Below are positions 1 to 8,122 of a stretch of DNA of 29,818 nt, in pieces. The position numbers and the translations under genes are program-made. How positions within the stretch are numbered: position 1 is the first letter of the stretch; the number at the start of each line of letters is the position of its first letter. Under the pieces are notes generated by a model that did no database searches, had not been told where the DNA came from, and saw only the letters and a list, made by a program, of their open reading frames with translations. This DNA comes from an uncultured Clostridia bacterium (GTDB taxonomy: Bacteria; Bacillota; Clostridia; Christensenellales; Aristaeellaceae): positions 1 to 29,818 of the forward strand of contig CAKUCE010000006.1 of assembly GCA_934643535.1 (NCBI GenBank), read 5' to 3'.

Positions 1-508
1 TCTGAGACTCGTCCACCAGCCAGCCGCTGGGACAGTCAAAGCTGAGCCCCAGAGAGCCAGCCGTGTAGGTGGCATAGTCGAAGGTCAGCTCCGGGTGAGG
101 CGTGGGGGTGGGCAGATCCACCGGCTTAAGGGGGATTGGCGTCGCACCCGCGTAAGGGTAAACGGTCTCCGCGCCGCCGGAAGCGCCGCTGGAGGTCAGC
201 AGTGAGCCCGTGTCTGCGCCGGTGTCGTAGGGATCGATATAGTTTTCTTCGTTCAGGGCCTCGTCGGGCGATACGTCGTAAGGATTGTCGAAGATGCTGA
301 CGCCGCCGCTGTCATTGCCGCCGTCAGACGAAGCCGCCGTCTCCTGAGGAGCTTCGGTAGGCGTTTCGGTGGCGGTGACCGGCCCCAGATACTGGGTAGC
401 CTCCGCATAAATCTGGGAACCGCCGTTTGGCTGTTCGCCGCCGCTGCAGGCCGTCAGGGCGATCAGAGCCAGCGCCAGACAAAGCGCGATTTTCCATAAA
501 CGTTTCAT
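1..508 (-). CDS. Lipoprotein of unknown function (C-terminus beyond window)
   Basis: The reading frame opens with ATG at 508 behind a good AAGGAGG site (about 517-523) and runs off the left edge of the window, so only about 169 codons are visible. The N-terminus is a lipoprotein signal: MKR, a hydrophobic stretch, then the lipobox LTAC with Cys21 as the expected lipidated residue. It should therefore be exported and anchored on the outer face of the membrane. Residues ~22-145 are a low-complexity Ser/Thr/Gly/Pro/Glu linker containing PTPTPHPE. A folded domain seems to begin near LGLSFDCPSGW at the window edge, so the functional domain is not visible. It has its own promoter (562-590) and is not obviously part of the yhaM operon. 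No function is assigned. Confidence 0.8.
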   Translation of the reverse strand, partial: MKRLWKIALCLALALIALTACSGGEQPNGGSQIYAEATQYLGPVTATETPTEAPQETAASSDGGNDSGGVSIFDNPYDVSPDEALNEENYIDPYDTGADTGSLLTSSGASGGAETVYPYAGATPIPLKPVDLPTPTPHPELTFDYATYTAGSLGLSFDCPSGWLVDESQ

Positions 509-561
509 GCTGCAAGCCTCCTTGATGCAAAGGTGAAGCGAAGAATCAAACTTGTCACGCT

Positions 562-590
562 ATTGTAACACTTTTGTGATGAAACGTCAA
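562..590 (-). promoter_or_regulatory. Sigma-A-type promoter of the lipoprotein gene
   Basis: On the minus strand TTGACG (585-590) is followed by exactly 17 bases and TACAAT (562-567). Transcription should begin near 555, about 50 bases before the lipoprotein ATG at 508. The -35 box covers the TGA stop codon of the upstream yhaM gene (587-589). Confidence 0.75.
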
Positions 591-1573
591 CCTTCGGTCT
601 CCGGCGGTACTTCCGGCACGTCCTGTTCCAGCGCGTCGTAGTCCGCCCGGTACAGACGGCGGTCCAGCGACCAGATCTTTTCGCTGAAAACGCCGGGCTT
701 CAGCTTTTGAACGGCGGTCTGCATTTCATTCATCCGCGCATCCAGCAGATCCACCCAGTGCAGAGCTTCCGCCTCGGGGAACATGGGCTTGCGGGGACTG
801 CCGAATTCGGCTTCGCCGTGGTGGCTGAGCATCATGTGCTGCAGAAGCAGCACCGGCTCGCCGGAGATGCCCAATCTGTTGGCCGCTTCCTGAATGCGGT
901 TCACGCCCAGCACCAGGTGGCCCAGCAGCAGGCCCTCCCGGCTGTAATCCCGCACCACGCCCATTTCGTTGGAGTCCATTTCCTCCGTCTTGCACAGGTC
1001 GTGCAGGATCACGCCCGCCAGCAGCAGATCGGCGTTCAGCCACGTGTACTGGGTCAGGATGGCCTTCGCCAGCCGCAGCATGCCCGTGGTGTGATGCAGA
1101 AGTCCGCCCCGCTCCGCGTGATGGATCCGCTGGGCGGCGGGATAGTACAGCAGCTTCTCCCGGAAACGGTCCAGCATTTCCCGGGTGATGCGCTTCAGCG
1201 GCTCGCTGGTAAAGCCGTCGGCCGCGTCGTACAGCTCCTGCAGCATGGCCTCCGGCGCTTCCGGGGCGCAGGGGGCCAGCAGGGACAGATCGACGGGGTC
1301 TCCTTCCGCCATGGCGCGGATGCGTTCCACCCGCAGCTGCAGGCGGCCGTTGTATTCCAGCGTGGTTCCCCGTACCTTGATAACGGAGCCGGGCGCGGGG
1401 CAGGGGGTGTTGCCGTCCCAGACCTTGGCGTTGACCTCGCCGGTGCGGTCGGTCAGGTTCAGATCCAGATATTTTGCGCCGTTGCCGCCGGTGCGCTGAT
1501 CCGCCGAACGAACCAGCAGAAAGCCTTCGAACTTTTGATCCTTGCCAAGGTCGACGATGGGTAGCTGTGCCAT
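587..1573 (-). CDS. yhaM: 3'-5' exoribonuclease YhaM family (OB-fold + HD domain)
   Basis: A 328-residue protein. Residues ~14-85 form an OB-fold nucleic-acid-binding domain, and residues ~150-290 an HD phosphohydrolase domain with HHAERGGLLHH (151-161), the diagnostic HD pair H191-D192 in ILHDLCK, SHHGE (250-254) and DLLDAR (276-280). Length and domain order fit YhaM, the Firmicutes 3'-5' exoribonuclease that trims RNA in the cytoplasm. The ATG at 1573 was chosen because an AGGGGG site lies just upstream and the OB-fold starts soon after. Longer in-frame starts would run into the end of dnaB. It lies 26 bases downstream of the dnaB stop and is probably the last gene of the yybS-rplI-dnaB transcript. 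No hairpin terminator is visible after it. The main uncertainty is its exact substrate. Confidence 0.9.
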   Translation of the reverse strand: MAQLPIVDLGKDQKFEGFLLVRSADQRTGGNGAKYLDLNLTDRTGEVNAKVWDGNTPCPAPGSVIKVRGTTLEYNGRLQLRVERIRAMAEGDPVDLSLLAPCAPEAPEAMLQELYDAADGFTSEPLKRITREMLDRFREKLLYYPAAQRIHHAERGGLLHHTTGMLRLAKAILTQYTWLNADLLLAGVILHDLCKTEEMDSNEMGVVRDYSREGLLLGHLVLGVNRIQEAANRLGISGEPVLLLQHMMLSHHGEAEFGSPRKPMFPEAEALHWVDLLDARMNEMQTAVQKLKPGVFSEKIWSLDRRLYRADYDALEQDVPEVPPETEG

Positions 1574-1599
1574 GTTTTCCCCCTGATTTCTGATCGTTT

Positions 1600-2979
1600 T
1601 TATTCCGCGTATACGGCTACGCGGGTGCCTGGCGGATTGGTGTAGCGGGCGAACTCCGCCTGCCATTCCACGTTCACGGTACCGATGGGGCCGTTTCGCT
1701 GCTTTGCCACGATGATTTCGCCCTCGTTGTCATCGGGCTTGGGGCCGTCCTCGGGCCCGCCTGCGGCGGCATAGTAGCCCTCCCGGTGCAGGAACATGAC
1801 CACGTCCGCATCCTGCTCGATGCTGCCCGAATCGCGCAGGTCGCTGAGCATGGGGCGCTTGTTTTCGCGGGAGGCGTTGGCGCGGCTCAGCTGAGCGCAG
1901 GCCAGCACGGGAATTTTCAGCTCCAGCGCGATGGACTTGAGCTGGCGGCTGATCTCGCTGACCTCCAGCTGGCGGTTCTCCACCCGCTTATCGGTGCCCA
2001 TCAGGCCCAGATAGTCCAGCACCACCAGATCCAGCCCCTGCTCCATCATCAGCCGGCGGCAGCGGGAGCGAAGCTGGGAGGGGGTCAGGCCGGAGGTGTC
2101 GTCGATGTAAATGCGGCAGTTGCTCAGGGCGTTGATGCTGTCGCCCAGCTTGACCCATTCCTCGTCGGACAGCATGCCGCTGCGGACGCGCTGCATATTG
2201 ATGTTGGCCGCCGAGCAGAGAAGGCGCAGGCCGATCTGCTCCGCGGGCATTTCCAGACTGAAAAACGCCACGCATTTATGGGCCTTCTGGGCGGCAAACA
2301 GCGTTACGCCCAGCGCCATGGAGGTTTTGCCCATGGCGGGACGGGCGCCGACCAGCACCAGCTCGCCGCCGTGAAGGCCGGTGAGCATCCGATCCAGATC
2401 ATACAGGCCGGTGGGCACGCCCGCCAGCTTGCCCTTCAGCAGGCTCAGCTCCTCGATGCGGTCAAAGGTGGAAAGCAGCACCTTCTGGATAGGCTCCAGC
2501 GTTTCCGCGCCGCCCCGGCGCATGACGATGTCGAAGATCAGCCGTTCCGCGTCCCGAAGCACATCCGGCACGGGATCGGTCTGGGCGTAGCACTGACGGC
2601 TGATGGTCTGGGACGCGGCGATCAGCTTGCGCAGGGTGGCCTTTTCCTGCACGATCTCGATATAGGTGCGGGTGTTGGCCGTGGTGGGCACGAAGCGCAC
2701 CGCCTCCAGCAGATAGGCGGGCCCGCCCACGCTGTCCAGCGTACCCCGGCGGGAAAGCTCGTTACCCACCGTCATCAGGTCGATGGGGCTGCCCGCGATA
2801 TGCAGGGTCTGCATGGCGGAGAAAATTTCCCGATGCTCGGCGGTATAGAAATCCTCGGGCGTTAACGTTTCAAAGGCGAGAGTGGCCGCGCCGCTGTCCT
2901 GCAGCACCGCGCCCAGCACGGAACGCTCCGCGTCCGCGCTGCTGGGCGGCAGCGCCGGCATATACTCCTGACCTTCCAT
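1600..2979 (-). CDS. dnaB: Replicative DNA helicase DnaB
   Basis: A 459-residue protein of the usual length. The N-terminal primase-interacting domain (~10-115) starts with PPSSADAERSVLGAVL. The RecA-like C-terminal ATPase carries Walker A GARPAMGKTS (211-220), the helicase FFSLEM motif, Walker B LVVLDYLGLM, and the late motifs SRANASRENKRPMLSDLRDSGSIEQDAD (split here only for description). It unwinds DNA at the replication fork as a hexamer loaded onto oriC and works with DnaG primase. An ATG at 2979 is preferred, with GAAAGGAG about 11 bases upstream; an in-frame GTG at 3000 overlaps that site and is less likely. The rplI stop lies 52 bases upstream, in the conserved Firmicutes order rplI-dnaB. 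Very confident. Confidence 0.97.
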   Translation of the reverse strand: MEGQEYMPALPPSSADAERSVLGAVLQDSGAATLAFETLTPEDFYTAEHREIFSAMQTLHIAGSPIDLMTVGNELSRRGTLDSVGGPAYLLEAVRFVPTTANTRTYIEIVQEKATLRKLIAASQTISRQCYAQTDPVPDVLRDAERLIFDIVMRRGGAETLEPIQKVLLSTFDRIEELSLLKGKLAGVPTGLYDLDRMLTGLHGGELVLVGARPAMGKTSMALGVTLFAAQKAHKCVAFFSLEMPAEQIGLRLLCSAANINMQRVRSGMLSDEEWVKLGDSINALSNCRIYIDDTSGLTPSQLRSRCRRLMMEQGLDLVVLDYLGLMGTDKRVENRQLEVSEISRQLKSIALELKIPVLACAQLSRANASRENKRPMLSDLRDSGSIEQDADVVMFLHREGYYAAAGGPEDGPKPDDNEGEIIVAKQRNGPIGTVNVEWQAEFARYTNPPGTRVAVYAE

Positions 2980-3031
2980 CGGGGCGCACTCTCCTTTCAC
3001 GCACGTTTACGGGCTTCTTCGGCGGCTGAAA

Positions 3032-3481
3032 TTACTTCGCCAGCGGCTCCACATGGAGCTTCATGGGGGTCTTGACGCCGTTGTACACGGTGACGGTCAC
3101 CTCGTAGTCGCCGGTCTGGCGCACCGGGCCGCATTCCAGCTTGCGCTTGTCGATCTCCTTGCCGTGCTGCGCCTTCAGCGCGTCCACGATCTCCTGATTG
3201 GTGATGCTGCCGTACAGGCGGCCCTTGTCGCCGCACTTCACCTGCAGGCTGATGACCTTGCCCTTGAGGAAGTCGGCGGTCTTCTGGGCCTCGGCCCGGC
3301 GCTCGGCCTCCAGACGGGCTTCGTTGGCCCGCTTGCGCTCAATCTCCTTCACCGCGCCGGGGGTGGCCTCCGCCGCCCACTTGCGGGGGAAGAGATAGTT
3401 GCGGGCAAAGCCGTCGGATACGGTGAGAATATCGTCCTTTTTGCCGGTTCCCTTTACGTCGCACAACAGAATAACCTTCAT
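3032..3481 (-). CDS. rplI: 50S ribosomal protein L9
   Basis: A 149-residue protein matching full-length L9. The N-terminal domain starts MKVILLCDVKGTGKKDD and carries the RNA-binding signature around GFARNYLFPRKWA. A long charged connecting helix (~45-75, rich in Glu, Arg and Ala) follows, then a C-terminal domain containing GSITNQEIVDAL. L9 binds domain V of 23S rRNA on the large subunit and helps maintain reading frame. The ATG at 3481 lies only 3 bases after the stop of the YybS-like gene (3485), so the two are probably translationally coupled. In Bacillus a c-di-AMP phosphodiesterase gene (gdpP) usually sits between yybS and rplI; it is absent here. Confidence 0.97.
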   Translation of the reverse strand: MKVILLCDVKGTGKKDDILTVSDGFARNYLFPRKWAAEATPGAVKEIERKRANEARLEAERRAEAQKTADFLKGKVISLQVKCGDKGRLYGSITNQEIVDALKAQHGKEIDKRKLECGPVRQTGDYEVTVTVYNGVKTPMKLHVEPLAK

Positions 3482-3484
3482 GAT

Positions 3485-4567
3485 CTATTCATCCTCCTTT
3501 TGATTTTGGAAGGAGCCCCGGCTGCGGTAATGGAGCAGGGGATCCAAAAAGCCAAGCAAAAACAGCAGCGCAGGCAGCAGCACGTAGACCGCGCCGGTCA
3601 GAAGCCCCGCCCACAGCCGCCGGTCCTCGTCCTGCCGCATCAGCAGGCCGCACAGCACCGACCCGCCGCTCAGGAAGAACCCGGCGGAGCAGAAGCCGGT
3701 CAGCACCCGGGCCAGCTGCAGCGCCATATCGTTCAGGGTGCTGGAAGCGATCAGAAGCCCCGCGACTCCCGCGCCCATCAGGAGCCCCCACAGGCCCCGG
3801 CCGATGGACAGCCCGGAAAAGCCGGGAGAAACCGTCACCGTGGGAAGGGTCTTCTTCTCCTCGTCCACCATCAGAAGGGTGCAGCGGGTTTTCCACACCC
3901 GAAGGCCGGTCATGAGCCCGCCCAGCAGGATGACCTGCATGCACAGGGCGGGCAGCAGCAGGGTCAGCCTCTGGCGCAGATGAAGCTCCAGCGCCAGATA
4001 CAGCTGGCGGGCGGCCGGGCGCTGCTCCAGCAGGGAGCGGAGCGGCGACGGCGCGCCGACCTCCTCCGGCAGGGATAGATACCCCGCCGCCGTCAGCCGG
4101 TACAGCAGGGCGTTTCCGCCGCCGGATCGCCTCAGGGCCTCGGTCAAACGACGGCTGAGCCAATCGGCCAGCGGGCCGTAGCCCCGGAGGGCCGGCCAGG
4201 CCAGCACCAGCATGACGCTCAGGGCGTAAGCGCCCCAAAACCAGAACAGAAACCGCCGGAAATCCAGCTTCATAAACGGAAAACGGTATGCCAGCACCAG
4301 CGGCGGGGCGGCGGCCAGCACCAGCCACGCCGGGAAGAAGACCTGCCGGGTCCACAGCCACGCGCCGATCAGAAGCGCCGCCAGTCCCACCGGGTAGGCC
4401 CACATTTTCTTGCGGGAGCCCGCCAGCGGCCCCAAAAACAGAGGAAGTACAAACACGGCCGCCACGCTGAACGCCGGAACCAGCACGCATAGCAGGGAAG
4501 TCAGCCACGTGCCGAGGATCAGGCCCTGAATCTTTCCTTTAGAAGGGTGGAGTACGATGGCTTTCGT
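3485..4567 (-). CDS. YybS-like DUF2232 membrane protein, apparent ACG start
   Basis: A very hydrophobic protein with about eight membrane segments, in the position and orientation of yybS/DUF2232 immediately before rplI. Function is unknown; a transporter-like role is only inferred from the fold family. Visible segments include LILGTWLTSLLCVLVPAFSV and WAGLLTGAVYVLLPALLFLL near the end. The start is the odd point. The obvious in-frame ATG at 4615 overlaps the -10 box of the promoter at 4614-4642, so it should not be in the mRNA. The only good ribosome site, AAAGGAG (4577-4583), sits 9 bases before the in-frame codon ACG at 4565-4567, which would give (M)KAIVLHPSKGK. I take ACG as the best position. 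A sequencing error for ATG, or initiation elsewhere, remains possible. Annotators would probably put the start at 4615 or 4654. Confidence 0.8.
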   Translation of the reverse strand, partial: TKAIVLHPSKGKIQGLILGTWLTSLLCVLVPAFSVAAVFVLPLFLGPLAGSRKKMWAYPVGLAALLIGAWLWTRQVFFPAWLVLAAAPPLVLAYRFPFMKLDFRRFLFWFWGAYALSVMLVLAWPALRGYGPLADWLSRRLTEALRRSGGGNALLYRLTAAGYLSLPEEVGAPSPLRSLLEQRPAARQLYLALELHLRQRLTLLLPALCMQVILLGGLMTGLRVWKTRCTLLMVDEEKKTLPTVTVSPGFSGLSIGRGLWGLLMGAGVAGLLIASSTLNDMALQLARVLTGFCSAGFFLSGGSVLCGLLMRQDEDRRLWAGLLTGAVYVLLPALLFLLGFLDPLLHYRSRGSFQNQKEDE

Positions 4568-4613
4568 CCTGCTTCTCTCCTTTCCGAATGGCTCTGCGCG
4601 GAGCGTACCTTTC

Positions 4614-4642
4614 ATTATAGCGGATGGGACGGGCCTCGTCAA
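4614..4642 (-). promoter_or_regulatory. Sigma-A promoter of the yybS-rplI-dnaB-yhaM operon
   Basis: TTGACG (4637-4642), a 17-base spacer and a perfect TATAAT (4614-4619), read on the minus strand. Transcription should start near 4607, leaving a ~40-base leader with AAAGGAG at 4577-4583. The -10 box overlaps the ATG at 4615, which argues against that ATG as the start of the first gene. Confidence 0.85.
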
Positions 4643-4648
4643 TGCCGC

Positions 4649-4677
4649 TTGCATCGATCTCCGGTTTGGGTTATACT
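4649..4677 (+). promoter_or_regulatory. Probable promoter of fhs
   Basis: TTGCAT (4649-4654), a 17-base spacer and TATACT (4672-4677). The -10 is good and the -35 is weak. Its -35 lies only 6 bases from the -35 of the divergent yybS promoter, so the two are back to back. The leader of about 45 bases is too short for a THF riboswitch. Confidence 0.6.
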
Positions 4678-4727
4678 GAATTCCACATCATCTTTGCTAC
4701 GCCCTGAGGGCGAAAGGAGGGGGAACA

Positions 4728-6398
4728 TTGGCGACGGATCTGGAAATCGCCCGGAACGCAGAAATGAAACCCATCGAGGAGATCGCACAGGCAGCAGGCG
4801 TTGCGCCGGAGGCCCTTTCTCCTTACGGACGGTACATCGCCAAGGTGGACCCCGCCATGCTGCCCGCCCGGGACGGCCGGGCCCGGCTGGTGCTGGTGAC
4901 GGCCGTCAACCCCACCCCCGCCGGGGAGGGAAAGACCACGGTGTCCGTGGCGCTGGCGGACGGGATGCGGCAAATCGGCAAAAACGCCATGCTGGCCCTG
5001 CGGGAGCCTTCGCTGGGGCCGGTGTTCGGCATGAAGGGCGGCGCGACCGGCGGCGGCCACGCGCAGGTGGTGCCCATGGAAAACATCAACCTGCATTTTA
5101 CCGGCGACCTGCACGCCATCACTGCGGCCAACAACCTGCTGTGCGCCATGGTGGACAACCATGTGCAGCAGGGCAACGCGCTGGGCATTGACCCGCGAAA
5201 AATCTGCTTCCGGCACTGCCTGGACGTGAACGACCGCCAGCTGAGGCACATCGTGCAGGGGCTGGGCGGGCCCGTTAACGGCACGCCCCGGGAGGACGGC
5301 TTTGACATCACCGCAGCCAGCGAGATCATGGCGGTCTTCTGTCTGGCGGCGGATCTGAAGGATCTGAAAGCGCGGCTGGGCCGCATCGTGGTGGCCCGCA
5401 CCTTCGGCGGCCAGCCCGTGACCGCCGCGCAGGTGGGGGCGGCGGGGGCCATGACGGCCCTTTTGCGGGACGCCTTCTGCCCCAATCTGGTGCAGACCAT
5501 GGAGCATACGCCCTGCCTGATGCACGGCGGGCCCTTCGCCAACATCGCCCACGGCTGCAACAGCGTGGCCGCCACCCGGGCCGCCATGGCCCTGAGCGAC
5601 TACACCGTTACCGAAGCGGGCTTCGGGGCCGATCTGGGCGCGGAAAAATTTCTGGACATCAAGTGCCGCATGAACGGCCTGTGGCCCAGCGTCATCGTGC
5701 TGGTGGCCACGCTGCGGGCGCTGAAGCATCACGGCGGCGCGGAAAAGGGCCGGTACGGCGAAAAGAACCCGGAGGCTCTGCATCGGGGCCTTGCCAATCT
5801 GGAAAGCCACATTTCCAACATCCGTCAGGTATGGCAAACGCCGGTGGTGGTGGCGCTGAACCGTTTCTCCGCCGACACGGAGGAGGAGCTTCAGCTGGTG
5901 CGGGAGCGGATGGCCGCCCTGCGCGTGCCCTGCGCCCCCTGCGACGGCTGGGGACAGGGCGGAAGAGGCGCGACGGAGCTGGCGGAGCTGGTGTGCCGCA
6001 CCGCCGACGAAAACCCCTGCCCGAAGCCGTCCTTCACCTATCCGGACGAGCTTCCCCTGCGGGAAAAGATCGAAGCCGTGGCCCGGCGCGTCTATCACGC
6101 CGGGGGGGTGAATTTCTCCGCCGAGGCCCTGAAGGACCTTGAAGCGCTGGAAAAAGAAGGGTACGGCTCCTGCCCGGTGTGCGTTGCCAAGACCCAGTAC
6201 TCCATGAGCGACGACCCCGCCAGGCCGGGCGCGCCGGAGGGCTACGAGCTGACCATCCGCTCCGTCCGGCTCAGCGCCGGGGCGGGCTTCGTGGTGGTCT
6301 TCGCGGGCAGCATCATCGCCATGCCCGGTCTGCCCAAGGCCCCTGCGGCCCTGAACATCGACGTGGACGACCACGGCCGGATCGTCGGCCTGTTTTAA
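4728..6398 (+). CDS. fhs: Formate--tetrahydrofolate ligase
   Basis: A 556-residue protein, exactly the family length. It makes 10-formyl-tetrahydrofolate from formate, ATP and tetrahydrofolate in the cytoplasm, feeding purine synthesis and, in acetogens, the methyl branch of the Wood-Ljungdahl pathway. Visible signatures are the ATP-binding loop TPAGEGKTT (63-71), the FGMKGGATGGGHAQV region, NLHFTGDLHAI, the HGGPFANIAHGCNS segment and the C-terminal GAGFVVVFAGSIIAMPGLP. The start is TTG at 4728 with AAAGGAGG (4713-4720) 7 bases upstream. It is followed within 16 bases by an Lrp-type regulator and an aminotransferase, presumably in the same transcript. The window alone does not show whether the organism is an acetogen. 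Confidence 0.97.
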   Translation: MATDLEIARNAEMKPIEEIAQAAGVAPEALSPYGRYIAKVDPAMLPARDGRARLVLVTAVNPTPAGEGKTTVSVALADGMRQIGKNAMLALREPSLGPVFGMKGGATGGGHAQVVPMENINLHFTGDLHAITAANNLLCAMVDNHVQQGNALGIDPRKICFRHCLDVNDRQLRHIVQGLGGPVNGTPREDGFDITAASEIMAVFCLAADLKDLKARLGRIVVARTFGGQPVTAAQVGAAGAMTALLRDAFCPNLVQTMEHTPCLMHGGPFANIAHGCNSVAATRAAMALSDYTVTEAGFGADLGAEKFLDIKCRMNGLWPSVIVLVATLRALKHHGGAEKGRYGEKNPEALHRGLANLESHISNIRQVWQTPVVVALNRFSADTEEELQLVRERMAALRVPCAPCDGWGQGGRGATELAELVCRTADENPCPKPSFTYPDELPLREKIEAVARRVYHAGGVNFSAEALKDLEALEKEGYGSCPVCVAKTQYSMSDDPARPGAPEGYELTIRSVRLSAGAGFVVVFAGSIIAMPGLPKAPAALNIDVDDHGRIVGLF

Positions 6399-6414
6399 GC
6401 AAGGAGGAACCAAA

Positions 6415-6906
6415 ATGCAAAGTCTGCAAATGGAGCTTTTGCAAATCCTGCAGGAGGACTGCCGCGTGCCGCTGGAAAAGCTGGCCACCATGACCGGCGC
6501 GCCTCTGGAGGAGGTGGCTCAGACCATCGACCAGATGGAAAAAAGCGGCGTGATCCTGCGCTACGCCCCTGTCATCAACTGGGACCGCACCGACCGGGAG
6601 CGGGTGGAGGCCATGATCGAGGTGCGGGTCACGCCCCAGCGGGATCAGGGCTTCGACGCTATCGCCGAGCGCATTTACCGCTTCGACGAGGTCAAATCCG
6701 TGTACCTGATGAGCGGCGCTTACGATCTGCTGCTGCTGGTGGAGGCCCATACCCTCAAGGAGCTGGCCTTCTTCGTATCCACCAAATTGAGCACGCTGGA
6801 AACCGTCACCGGCACGGCCACCCACTTTGTCCTCAAGCGCTACAAGAGCGACGGCGTGATCTTCGAGGGCAGCAATCAGGATAAGAGGCTGGTGGTGACG
6901 GCGTGA
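6415..6906 (+). CDS. Lrp/AsnC family transcriptional regulator
   Basis: A 163-residue protein. The N-terminal winged helix-turn-helix (~1-55; PLEKLATMTGAPLEEVAQTI) is followed by an Lrp/AsnC-type ligand-binding ab-sandwich domain (~65-140; AMIEVRVTP, then VKSVYLMSGAYDLLLLVE). Proteins of this family form dimers and octamers on DNA and respond to amino acids. The GxYDL motif of the effector domain is present. AAGGAGGA lies 6 bases before the ATG. The stop overlaps the start of the next gene by 4 bases (GTGA), so it very likely regulates or senses the substrate of that aminotransferase. Which amino acid it senses cannot be read from the sequence. Confidence 0.9.
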   Translation: MQSLQMELLQILQEDCRVPLEKLATMTGAPLEEVAQTIDQMEKSGVILRYAPVINWDRTDRERVEAMIEVRVTPQRDQGFDAIAERIYRFDEVKSVYLMSGAYDLLLLVEAHTLKELAFFVSTKLSTLETVTGTATHFVLKRYKSDGVIFEGSNQDKRLVVTA

Positions 6907-8087
6907 GCTTCGATCCGAACCGTTACCTGAACCAGAGCGTGGCGGCGGTGCCCAAATCCGGCATCCGCAAATTTTTCGACGTGGCGGCCACCATTCCCGG
7001 CGCAATTTCGCTGGGCGTGGGCGAGCCGGACTTCGTCACGCCCTACCACATCCGCAACGCGGCCATCAACAGCATTCTGGACGGCGAAACCCAGTACACC
7101 AGCAACTGGGGCCTTCTGGAGCTGCGGCAGGAGATCGCCGCTTATGTGGATAACCGCTTTCATATCCCCTATGACCCCAAAAACGAAATTCTGGTCACCG
7201 TCGGGGCCAGCGAGGGCATCGATCTGGCCCTGCGGGCCCTGCTCAACCCGGGCGAGGAGGTGCTGGTGCCCGAGCCCAGCTATGTCAGCTACGCCCCCTG
7301 CGTGATCTTCGCAGGCGGCAGCCCTGTGGCCGTGCCCACCAGCGAGGACAACAACTTCGTGCTGACCCCCGAAGCGCTGGAGCAGGCTGTGACCCCCAAC
7401 ACCAAGGCGCTGATTCTGCCCTACCCCAACAACCCCACCGGCGGCATTCTGGGCCGGCCGGAGCTGGAAAAGCTGCGGGAGGTCATCCTCCGGCACGACC
7501 TGATCGTGATCTCCGACGAGATCTACGCGGAGCTGACCTACAACGGTCAGGGCCACGTCAGCATCGCCTCCCTGCCGGACATGAGGGAGCGGACGATCTA
7601 CCTCAACGGCTTCTCCAAGGCCTTCGCCATGACCGGCTGGCGCATGGGCTATCTCTGCGCCCCCGCCGCCTTTACGGACGTGATGTGCAAAATTCATCAG
7701 TACGCCATCATGTGCGCCCCCCGTCAGGGGCAGGTGGCCGCGCTGGAGGCCCTGCGCAGGGCCCGGGAGGACGGCTGCCGGGACGTGATCGAAATGCGCC
7801 AGAGCTACGACCGCCGCCGCCGCCTGATGGTGCAGGCCTTCCGGGACATGGGGCTGAACTGCTTCGAGCCGCTGGGCGCGTTCTACGTGTTCCCCGGCGT
7901 CCAGAAGACCGGCCTGACCAGCGAGGAATTCTGCACCCGGCTGCTGAAGGAGGAGAAGGTGGTCTGCGTGCCCGGCACGGCCTTCGGCCAAAGCGGCGAG
8001 GGCCACATCCGCTGCTGCTACGCCACGGCGCTTTCCCAGCTCAACGAGGCGCTGGAACGCATGAAGCGCTTTCTTGACCGGCTGTGA
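6903..8087 (+). CDS. Pyridoxal-phosphate aminotransferase, class I/II
   Basis: A 394-residue fold-type I aminotransferase. Visible family motifs are GVGEPDFVTP near the N-terminus, NYTS-type QYTSNWG (64-70), GASEG (101-105), PYPNNPTG (173-180) with the PLP-contacting Asn, SDEIYAEL (204-211) with the Asp that binds the pyridine nitrogen, the Schiff-base lysine K239 in NGFSKAFAMTGWR, and a C-terminal IRCCYA with the carboxylate-binding Arg. It exchanges amino groups between an amino acid and a 2-oxo acid. The substrate could be aspartate, an aromatic or a branched amino acid. The GTG start at 6903 overlaps the stop of the Lrp-type gene, so translation is coupled. A CapA-like gene follows 35 bases later. 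Confidence 0.93.
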   Translation: MSFDPNRYLNQSVAAVPKSGIRKFFDVAATIPGAISLGVGEPDFVTPYHIRNAAINSILDGETQYTSNWGLLELRQEIAAYVDNRFHIPYDPKNEILVTVGASEGIDLALRALLNPGEEVLVPEPSYVSYAPCVIFAGGSPVAVPTSEDNNFVLTPEALEQAVTPNTKALILPYPNNPTGGILGRPELEKLREVILRHDLIVISDEIYAELTYNGQGHVSIASLPDMRERTIYLNGFSKAFAMTGWRMGYLCAPAAFTDVMCKIHQYAIMCAPRQGQVAALEALRRAREDGCRDVIEMRQSYDRRRRLMVQAFRDMGLNCFEPLGAFYVFPGVQKTGLTSEEFCTRLLKEEKVVCVPGTAFGQSGEGHIRCCYATALSQLNEALERMKRFLDRL

Positions 8088-8122
8088 CCCATCCCCCGCT
8101 GACCCGAAAGGAGCGATACCCG

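Noticed and set aside
4678..4727. THF-type riboswitch before fhs
   Set aside because: The predicted leader is only about 45 bases and shows no paired structure of the required size.
4671..6491. A 606-residue antisense frame opposite fhs
   Set aside because: fhs is unmistakable on the plus strand. The antisense frame has no ribosome site and a biased His/Arg/Gln composition.
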